Below, piece by piece: positions 55,395 through 64,000 of a DNA stretch of 64,000 bases (position 1 is the first letter of the stretch; each line of letters opens with the position of its first letter). The notes beneath the pieces are model-generated. The model saw only the letters and a list, made by a program, of their open reading frames with translations, did not search any database and was not told where the DNA came from. Both the position numbers and the translations under genes were made by a program. The stretch is from Mytilinidion resinicola (taxonomy: Eukaryota; Ascomycota; Dothideomycetes; Mytilinidiales; Mytilinidiaceae): contig NW_022985445.1 in assembly GCF_010093595.1 (NCBI RefSeq), forward strand, positions 1,697,080 through 1,761,079, read 5' to 3'.

Positions 55395-57918
55395 ATGCGT
55401 CCCGCAGACTTTATTCGTGCCGGCATAGGCTTCTCCTCCACCTTCTTCCAGAGTACAGTTCCCATCAATACCAAGACAGCTTCTATCGCCAGTTTACCTT
55501 CCAGCACTCCTTCAGGCTCTGTGGAGCCTTGTTCTCTGATCGCCAAATATGGAGGCGCCGGCTCACGCCTCCCTGCTCAAGTCGCATACGCCTGTCTAGT
55601 TTCGGTCCCAGTCGACGTAGAAGGAGACTCACAGCTCATAGACGATCTGAAAATATTATGGGAATGGCACTCTGAGACAGGATGGCTAAAGAATACCCCG
55701 AGTACGTGGGAGTTGGGGCCACTAGACGTGATCAAGGAGTTGGACGCCATCCAAGGAAATCTGTCGAACTACCGGAGTGAATACGAAGTGCAAAGAGACA
55801 TCAAGTCCCTGGCGACACGAAGCGGAAATGGACATTTCCGGTATCAGCCAGATATTCTCCAGGTGTTTGCCTTCTATAGGGACTCCGCAATTGCCTCGAT
55901 ATCCGATGACGGTAACAGCCTTCCAAAAGTGTACGATGCGACAGACCTGGAGAAACAACAGAAAGAGAGTGACATCAAAATCTCAGCCATCTCCAAAATC
56001 AATGGGAAGGATATCGAGAGCTTCCTAGAGGAAATTGCTTCTGACTCATATTTCACAAACCTCGATGCGCGAGTCAACAGTCTTTTTTTGAAAGAGGCCA
56101 ATGGATCACTGGGTTCGTTCTACAACCAAGAGGCGTATCAAGAGGACTGGACTAACGTCACATTCGCAAATGGTACTACGAAGAATTCTCAGAATCTGGC
56201 GGTTGTCTATCAAAACATCACCAACACAACTGATGGGCCGTCGTTCTACCGGGACTTCTGCCGGGGACAAATCTCAGGTTTCCGGAATAACTCAGCAGCA
56301 CCATCGGCAATCCTCAAGAAAGCCACGCCAATTGAAAAACGGGCAAGCATCCCGAGCATCTATCCTACTTCCGTTGTCGAAGACAGTACTGGAGCAGTTG
56401 CCGGTTACTTCTTGGACGACTCAGGCTTTGAGGACCTAGCTATCCTCAAAATAGCTACATTCTTGTAAGTAAGACCCCAGTGGACATTCCAGACCTAGAG
56501 GGTTCAGTATTTTGTCCCCGTACTCCCCTTCTGTGCATTTCTTCTAATATGTACCGCATCTTTAGTCCTCACGACCCCACGGGCCGCGCGTCTCAATTGC
56601 TCCTCAGCAAGACATTCCAATTTATCGTCGCACAGTTCATGCGCGAGGCAGCCGCAGCCAATAAGACGAAGTTGATCATTGACTTGCGTGAAAACGGGGG
56701 CGGGCATGTGCACTTGGTGCTGGACACCCTCATGCAGCTTTTCCCTGGGGAAACGCCCTTCGCCGCCCATCGATACAGAGCCCAGGAGCAATTCCTGTTG
56801 ATTGGTGATAGGGTGTCTGAGATTCATCACAACGAGACCATGTCAATCGGATTCCTTGCAAGTGGCTATGGTAAGTGCTACCATTGATCCTCCGTATTTA
56901 CTATACACGAGCACAGCTGACTTGTACATAAAAGACGTCACCGATACTTTCAGGCACTGGGCTTATTGGCATTTCCTCGATGTGAATAACAAGAACTTCG
57001 CATCCTGGAAGGAATTTTATGGGCCACACACCTACAACAACGACACCTTCACAACCACTATACGATATAACGTAAGCCTCTTTCAGAGCCCGAGGTCTGT
57101 AAAGCTGATCACTAACGACTAGCCAGCTCTCCAACAGTGATCGGATCTCTACACTCCCCCCGGATGGTTTTCCTATCTCTAATACCACGAAAGCTCAATT
57201 TCAATTCTCCGTAGACAACACCGTCATGATGCTTGACGGTCTCTGCGGCTCTGCCTGCGCTTTCTTCCATGAAGAACTAAAGAACGTCGCCGGCGTCAAG
57301 AGCGTCGTCATCGGCGGCCGTCCGCAGACCGGCCCGATGCAAGCTCTCGGTGGAACCAAAGGAGGCGAGGTCATCTCCACCGTCCAGGTTCAAAAATACG
57401 GCGAGATTATGTTGGAGGCGACTAAGCTTCTAGGCGCCACTACCCTTTCCGGTACTGTGATCGAAAAACTCGCGAACACAAATCAAGCCCTCGTACGCAT
57501 CGGCGACGGCCAATCTTGCATCCAGACACAGGATGAGATCCGCAAAGGAGACGATACCGAAGCGCCTCTGCAATACACCTACGAAGCGGCCGACTGCCGC
57601 CTCTGGCTGACGTCCGAGATGCTGTTCAATCCTACCGCTGCTTGGGAAGCGGTCTGGTCCGCGCATACGAACAACTCGCTCTGTGTGAAGAACTCCACGG
57701 GGGACAAGAGCAGCATCAGTGGCGGGTTTAAGCCGTTTGGACGAGGTTCTCTCCACGGAAAGATGAAGCAGGAGACTCCGACGAACACAACCAACAAACC
57801 ATCGAGTCCCACATCAACGTCGGCGCAGACATCGTCAAAGGTGAATGCGGCGGCGCCACTGGGCCCTCAGTCATTGGGTTTCTTGGTTGCGGTGGCAGTA
57901 GCGTTAGTTGCGCTTTAA
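55395..57918 (+). CDS. CPAF-like S41 family serine peptidase, GPI-anchored
   Basis: Four exons: 55395-56464, 56566-56870, 56935-57071 and 57127-57918; 767 residues, all in phase. The middle contains KTKLIIDLRENGGGHVHLVL, the conserved strand and Gly stretch of S41 peptidases; the nucleophile Ser is most likely in LDGLCGSACAFFHEE (about residue 546). Many N-glycosylation sites (for example NITNTT, NTTNKP) show passage through the secretory route. The C-terminus has a Ser/Thr stalk and a GPI tail (NAAAPLGPQSLGFLVAVAVA). The assigned start gives no clear signal peptide, so a first exon may be missing or the true start lies elsewhere. Fungal CPAF-like peptidases act outside the cell; their substrates are mostly unknown. 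Confidence 0.85.
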
Positions 57919-60059
57919 AGAGCTGATGGATTTCTTTGGCGTCAGGGAAGCGGTGTGGACGTGACAGGCACGGGTACATAGCCTCACCTTCCTTTAGACC
58001 TCTTCTTTTCCTCTACATCCTCATCCTTAGGTACCTTTCAATACAACCCGTGCAACGTCTATACTCTCCTATTGCGTGACATTTGGAGTGTATTTTGTGA
58101 AGCTTAAAAAAGACATAGATTCAGGCATTGTACAAGCTTTAAACCGTTACATCCAAGTATAGACTCCTCTGTTGATACATTCCACTGCTTGAGTAGTTGG
58201 ATACCGGTGTTGCAATTTTCGAGCATCGTAGGAAAGTAAATGATGTTGAATTAGGAGTTAATATTCACTGGGAGGCTTCATCAGCACGGGTACCATATCT
58301 ACCGCCCTTGAGTAGACATCCGTGTAGACAGTCTGAAGGCCTCTGCGACGTTTTCAAGCAGCCCGGATATCGTGTCTCGACGATTGAGAAATTGAATTCA
58401 AGCAGTGATCTTCCACGTCCTCGAGCGGGAAGACGGACTCGTGCTGAAACTGCCCCCGAGTCGCGACATGCGAACAGAACGCTTTGGCTGGTGTTCCAAC
58501 GAGACGCTTTGACATATACTTTTCGATGCGATGTTTCCGTAAACACCAGCAAACAACGGAGTCTAGGCACCAGAACTTCTCTAGGCTGGATTCAAAGTAG
58601 AGACAGAATAGGACATGAATGTCATATTTTTCTGCGCCGACATTTGGCAATCTAACGGACTCATTGGATTATAATACGTAGCCGTAGTTGCCTTCGCGTG
58701 GCAGACGCGTCTGGCCTGCTCATTTTGTCCATATATCACAGCCTGACTAGGGTGAAGCGGCCCCTGGATCTTCATATGAAAATGGGATTATGACATCTGC
58801 AATATGGGAGGCGGGCTGTGTTTTGGGGCAATGGTGGAGCATTGGCCTTGGAGCTCCAAGAAAATATCTTTCGATGTCTAACTATATAGAATAGGAAAGA
58901 GAAAAGGGCCCACTGGTCAGCAAAAGGTATGTAGGCTTGGCAGGTAATTATTAGAAGTCGACAGGGCTACCCGGACCCTGCGATCGCGCTTTGGGAAAAT
59001 GGCTGATGAAACGATTATGATCGACGCTAGCATAAACACTGGGGCTGCTTGAAATGAGCGGCTCCGTGGACTCTCCCGTCGTTGGGGGCTTGCCAGCAGC
59101 TCATGGCGTGTGTAAGAAGACGAGGGCTGAGACTCTGCGTGTCTGGGAGGAAGTGATGAGAAATAGCTGTATAGGCGTACGAAGGAGGGTAGAGGAGTGA
59201 GGTTGGGAACAGGCTTGCACTGCCACAGAGAAATCGATTACGGAAGATACTGGGAGATGTGCTACCCGGCGCTAGCTCTATTCTAAGGTGCAACGAGACG
59301 ACAGGGCGGTTCCGCCAACCAGACTATCACCACCACCCCAAATCACCGCATGGAGCAGCACTCGCCCCGGACTTGTTGACCGGCCTGTGACGGACTGCCA
59401 GCGTGGCTGTCCTGCAAGGCGCTCTGCTGAAGCAGCATCAACCACTATACGAGTCCTTCGTCACGGCTGGCCTCGGAATCGCTTCTGATTTCCAAAAGAC
59501 AGGTTCACAATGCCCTCGAACACGGCCTCCTCATGTTTGTGTGACCGTGGAGACATGCGAAGCTTTTCAGCTCGGCTTAATTTCACCCTGCCAAGATATA
59601 CCAAGATATTAGCACGCAAAGCAGAGTCCAACTCGGCTCGAAATAGCACCAAACAACGTTGAATCCTGCAGATTTCTGCCCCAGTAGGCATAGTCAAGCG
59701 CGTTGGTCCAACATCAGCTAAAGCTTGACAGTTTCGCTGACCTTGACGCTTTTCCTAAGCCACTCTACCCTCTCGTGAACCTCCCGCTCAGCCCCCACAT
59801 TTAGGCCCCGGCGCAATCCTGGAACGTGCTGCTGAAGCTATGCCAGGTTGTTCTCCAGCCTCATCGGGCTCTGATGCGAATTGGGAAAGGTTCAATTGAG
59901 CACGGCTGCGTTGGACGATCTCAACGCCCCTCCCGCACGGCCGCCCGGATACTTTATATTTCATCTCCCCCGCGCGTCCTCGAGATCTCCATTCTCAGCT
60001 CCATCCCGGCTTTGTCCAGTTGACGCGTTTCTTTTCATTGCCTTTGTTCAGCGTTCACC
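57919..60059. other. Intergenic stretch
   Basis: After the repeat, no gene is supported over about 2 kb. Frames on both strands at 58200-58660 and 59290-59700 look random. The last 200 bp are the C/T-rich leader of the LtrA-like gene. Confidence 0.45.
57975..58080 (+). repeat. Diverged direct repeat, right copy (downstream of the S41 gene)
   Basis: Partner of 55260-55367. Starting about 57 bp after the S41 stop codon, it is the natural 3' flank of that gene. Confidence 0.7.
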
Positions 60060-62206
60060 ATGGGTTTCAGCGTTCATGGATCTAAAAAGAGAGAGGTGTA
60101 CGTTCACTTCTCGCTTCAATCCCTCATTGCAGGCTAATACAAATCTAGTGACGCTCAGAAGCACCTGAAAAGGCTTCACAAAATTGTGCCTTGGATTGAG
60201 AACCCTTTACAAGGTGCGGATCCACAGCATCTTGTGTTCCACCAGCGACACGAGGCCAACACTCTGGAGCTATTCTTCGACCTGTTCTTCGTAGCCAATC
60301 TCGCCACATTTACCGCCCATCACTCTATCACCGACAGCGACTCTCTGTACGCATACATCGGGTTCTTTGCCATTCTATGGTGTAGTTGGTTCCAGATCAC
60401 GCTCCATGATGTCCGATTTGCCAGAGATTCAATCTTTGAGCGAATATGCAAGGTCGCCCAGTTCATCGCATTTGTTGGCTTGGCGCTCGTAGGTTCTAAG
60501 TTTCAGCCGAATCACAAGAAAACGAAGGATGATGATCCTACGAAGGACAACAACACTGTATGTACCTCTCTACATACTACTCCCCTGCATGACAACTAAC
60601 GCAGAGCACAGAATTTTCGAATTCTTTGCTATGTCCTCGTCTTAAGCAGGGCGTTGCTCACCCTTCAATACATCGTCGTCCTCATCTCTACGATAGTCGC
60701 CAAATACAAGAAGCTGTACCTCCCCCTCATCATAAATATCATTATTTATCTGGGAGCCACCGTCGTTTTCGTGGCCATGACTCCAGCCTTCAAGGAAAAT
60801 GCCACTGGCCACGGCAGGATCTACGTTGTTTGGTATATTGTGATGCTCATCGAGTCATTCGGTTCGATTGCCATCTCGTGCTGTTGGACGATGTTGAGCT
60901 TCAAGAAAACCCATATAGTCGAGCGCATGGGACTTCTCACCTTGATCGTCATCGGAGAGGGTGCCATTGGTGTAACCAAGACTATCAGCAAAATGATGGG
61001 CAAGTACGGTCTGGATCCTTCAGGATGTTTTCTCGTCATTTGCATCATCCTCGTTCTGGTAAGAACATCCAACACAGTTTTAAGGATCAACATGACAGCC
61101 CTAATCCCCGCTAGGTATTCGTCTGGATGCTGTACTTCGACAACTCTCCCCACGGACACTACGGTACGATACGGCAGCAGATTTGGTCTGTTCTGCATTT
61201 CCCTCTTCACCTAGCGATTGTTGGCTTAGTGGAAGGCTCCCAACAGATTGCCTTGGCCCGATATGTCAGCCTGCAAATGCTAAAGATCGACAAAGCTTTC
61301 TGGACCTATTGTGTGAAGGACCATCTCGACGGTCAAGATCTTGCAACCGCCCTCATGGAGAAGATCGAGTACTATCAGTTGGACAAGAAAGTCGACTCGG
61401 AGAAATACATGCCGTTTATCGAAGAAAAACTCGATTTCATCGCAAACGCGACTGGAATCTGCTCTGCAAAGAATACCGCCTCGTTCCAACAGACCTACTC
61501 TGCGTGGTCGTATGCGTACCCAGAGGGCGTAGTCAATCTCCTCGTCGACACGACGAGTGCCCTTTACCAAAGTCTCGGCGTCGAGCTTCCTGAAAGCGAA
61601 GCCCTGAAGAACCTGACCGCCACAGAAATCATGTTTCACGCATGGCGCGTCATTTACATCTACTACTGGTCTTCCCTCACCATGCTCATTCTCTGTTCGC
61701 TCATCTTCATGATCTTGATCCGCAAGAACAAGTCCGACTTCTTCGACTGGATTTCCATCATCATTCGCGCGCTTATGCTCGGCTTGAGCGCTTGCTTGGT
61801 CGCAGTCGTTGCGAATGAGAACGCCCTCTACACCTTAATCTCTAGCCCTGTTGTCCTCCCATTGTGCCTAATCATCATCTTCCTGATTCTCATTTTCGAC
61901 CGCGTCTCCGCCGTCTTTGCAAACCACCGCCTGAAGAAGAGCGGTGCGCCCTACGCAAACGAGGACGAGGAGCATGGCCACGAGGAGCACGACCACCATG
62001 ACGAGCTCTCTCACCACGACATGGACAAGGAAGCAACCGTCCACATCGCGGAAACTTCTCCTTTGACGGCTAGCACTGCGTATGAGCGCCCTCACAGCAT
62101 TGGGGGGATGACACACATGCCGCCTGCTCTTTACTCTCCTCCAGTGGAACACGCACCGCCCATGTTCAACTCAAATGGGTACGCGCCTGTGCAAAACCAT
62201 GGCTAG
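60060..62206 (+). CDS. LtrA-like (low temperature requirement A) membrane protein
   Basis: Four exons: 60060-60097, 60149-60557, 60612-61058 and 61115-62206; 661 residues, all in phase. After a short polar start the LtrA signature is visible: RHEANTLELFFDLFFVANLA, then YIGFFAILWCSWFQITLHDVRF. Many membrane helices follow, including VERMGLLTLIVIGEGAIG, the second conserved block, and a C-terminal helical group (WSSLTMLILCSLIFMILI, VVLPLCLIIIFLILIF). The soluble tail begins with a His/Asp/Glu cluster (EDEEHGHEEHDHHDELSHHD) that could bind metal. LtrA was named from a Listeria gene; the fungal homologs have no settled role. The family is well supported, function is not. Exon 1 is short but gives the only good ATG in frame. 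Confidence 0.85.
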
Positions 62207-63542
62207 ATCTTGGCAGAGTCAGCCGCAGCCAATATCTGCGACTTGGACACAAACGCTACCACATTTCGGATGCTAGGCTCCTGGATAAGGAAACCAGTCC
62301 AGTGGTCGGACCTTTCTCATGTGCGCGGCTAGTGTTTGAGAAGCCGCAGCACTGGCCGCTGGGGATGAATTTGAGCGTGTATGATTTGGATTGACTTTTG
62401 GAAACAAGGATACGATACCACCATTGGAGGATAGCATGTATGGCGAACATGAACTCATAAGCGTTGGAGTGGATTTGGGCATTTTTCAAGCGTTGGTGTT
62501 TGCTTGCTACCTAGGCTTCATATAATGAAATGCCTTTGAACAGCGCTCACGTGTATTCCCGCTGTAGCGTGTTTTTGCAGAATATTTTTGCTCTCAGCAA
62601 AGGAGGCGTGGAAGTTTGAATTGGTGAAGATTATTCGCGTGCAGACTTGGTCATGCTTAGTACACTTGGGACTAGCAACGCCGCATTAACATCCTCCAAT
62701 TCTCAACGAGATAGAAGCCCTTCACATTGGGCTAGGTGGCAAGTCATTGAAGTACCCCAAGCAATTGCAGACAAGTGTACACACGAGACAGAATGCTTGG
62801 TGAATGCCAGCGTGTCTCGGTAGGAGGTGAATCTCGGATCACAGGATTTGGGTGTAAGACGACGTTACTCGCAAGCTGGCATACAAAAAGTAGCACGCTT
62901 AGTTTGAAGAAGCCGTTGTGGGTGTGTCTGCCACTGCTTGGGGTGTTTAGATGCATTTTGAGAACGGGATGAAAGCTCTTGACTCTGGCTATTTGGAAAC
63001 TTGTTGTACTTCAAGCAGTAGTAGACAGGTGGATAGGTACGAGACAGAGTGTTTGATGAGTGTGCCACTTCTTTCACGCCCAGCGTGGTAGAGTAGCCTA
63101 ATTCAAGATGTATAGAAAGTTATATGCAACCGTATTTCATATGACCTTGCATTCTTCAAGTTCAATTGTAGCTGCTCTAATTGGATAAGGCTCTCGAAGC
63201 ATCACTGGAACCTAGATAAGGCATATCCAATCCACCTCTTCTAGGCAGAAAAGGACGCGAATTCAGCCTCCAACACAAGCAGTGGGTTCTAGAAGCCCTT
63301 AAGATTAATCGCGCGCGGTAGAGAAGTGTTGAGCGCTCGGCATCCGCGACAAGGCTGACCCACGGCTCCTCCACCTTCCTCATGCACTCTACGCTCGCCT
63401 CCCACCAGACCAGGGCCGATAAGCTTCCATTCTTCTCTGCCCTTCTTCTGCCACGTCCATCATACACTTAAGACCCTTGCTGATCTCTGCCTCTCTCCAA
63501 ACCCAAAATACTTTCTTGAGATCAAGGCAAGCAACCGCAATC
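62207..63542. other. Intergenic stretch with small inverted-repeat elements
   Basis: This region separates the LtrA-like gene and SHR3 and holds the element at 62755-62943 and a degraded relative beginning near 63010. No coding gene is supported. Confidence 0.5.
62755..62943. mobile_element. Possible 189-bp MITE with 19-bp imperfect terminal repeats
   Basis: ccccaagcaattgcagaca (62755-62773) is matched in reverse complement at 62925-62943 with 17 of 19 bases. The same end sequence occurs alone at 12345-12361 (tgccactgcttgggg) and in degraded form near 63010. No transposase is present. A clear target duplication is not seen (TA left, TG right). Confidence 0.5.
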
Positions 63543-64000
63543 ATGCCGGCGCCAAACTCCTTCGCGACATTCCTCATTATCGGGCGTACGTGCTCCTCAA
63601 CCACCTCACCCCATCTCCAGACACCGCAACTAACCTCCTCCATACAGCAACATGCTTCTTCCTGGGCATCCTCTTCTCCAACTTCCCCTACGACTACAAC
63701 GTCCTCTGGGCGACCCCGCCCGACCGCGAGCCGTACTACGTGATCCTCGAGGAGCACCTGCGCTTCCTGTACAACTCGCCGCCCATCATCTCGCGCATCC
63801 TGCACATCTCCATCGCCGTTGGCATCCTCGGCTTCCTGACCAAGCTGTACAAGCCCTCGGAAGCCAACATGCTCTTCGACGGCGCGGCGCTGGTGCTCTA
63901 CCTGTCGGGCATCACCGTGTACATCACCAACGTGGTCAAGGGGCTCAAGGTCATCAACGCGGGCATCTACGGCAACATGGAGCTGATCGAGGGCGAGACG
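63543..64000 (+). CDS. SHR3: Shr3, ER chaperone for amino-acid permeases, 3' partial
   Basis: Exon 1 is 63543-63585; exon 2 starts at 63648 and runs off the window. The junction gives GPTCFFLGILFSNFPYDYNV, the hallmark of Shr3. Next come the loop LEEHLRFLYNSPPIISRILH, helix VGILGFLTKLYKPSEANML and helix LVLYLSGITVYITNVVKGL. Shr3 is a four-helix protein of the ER membrane that keeps amino-acid permeases from aggregating and helps load them into COPII vesicles. Roughly the first 130 residues are present. Confidence 0.92.

Noticed and set aside
58197..58655. 152-codon plus-strand frame downstream of the S41 gene
   Set aside because: Composition looks random, with an equally open antisense frame and no recognisable motif.
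1..64000. CRISPR arrays, bacterial operons or prophage
   Set aside because: No regularly spaced repeats are seen, and all genes are of eukaryotic type with spliceosomal introns.

Overview
The window reads as nuclear DNA of a filamentous ascomycete, most likely a dothideomycete (class inferred from gene content, not tested). Genes are broken by short GT-AG introns of about 50-100 bp. The families are typically fungal: Zn2Cys6 factor, HET protein, GPI-anchored CPAF-like S41 peptidase, Shr3, fungal CorA-like protein, Fot1/pogo transposon. There is one 845-base run of N (24638-25482). I saw no rRNA, tRNA, CRISPR array or bacterial-type operon.

Left part (1-22.9 kb) is mostly GC-rich core genome: the 3' part of an Rgd2-like DEP/F-BAR/RhoGAP gene, two decayed neighbours (a membrane-protein relic and a HET gene carrying one in-frame stop), a SAM-PH protein, a gene-poor 4.2 kb stretch, a Pro1-like Zn2Cys6 regulator, a conserved unknown, the U1 snRNP factor PRP39 and mitochondrial COQ10.

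Middle part (23.1-39.3 kb) is an accessory island of lower GC. Its edges carry two relics of the same Cys-rich secreted protein family (23.1 and 36.3 kb, same orientation). Between them lie a young-looking Fot1/pogo element with perfect 50-bp terminal repeats, a non-RD protein kinase, a convergent CorA-like membrane protein, an unknown gene and an amino-acid permease. A Tc1/mariner copy dead by stop codons and a 274-bp MITE follow directly.

Right part (39.5-64 kb) returns to single-copy genes with long spacers: a CCCH zinc-finger protein, an MFS transporter, an unknown acidic protein, two single-pass membrane proteins, a lipocalin-like protein, a GPI-anchored S41 peptidase whose 5' flank holds the ghost of a tandem copy, a fungal LtrA-like membrane protein and the 5' part of SHR3, the ER chaperone needed for export of amino-acid permeases such as the one at 33-36 kb.

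Intron-exon models were built by hand from splice motifs and frame continuity. All multi-exon models given as CDS keep frame from end to end.
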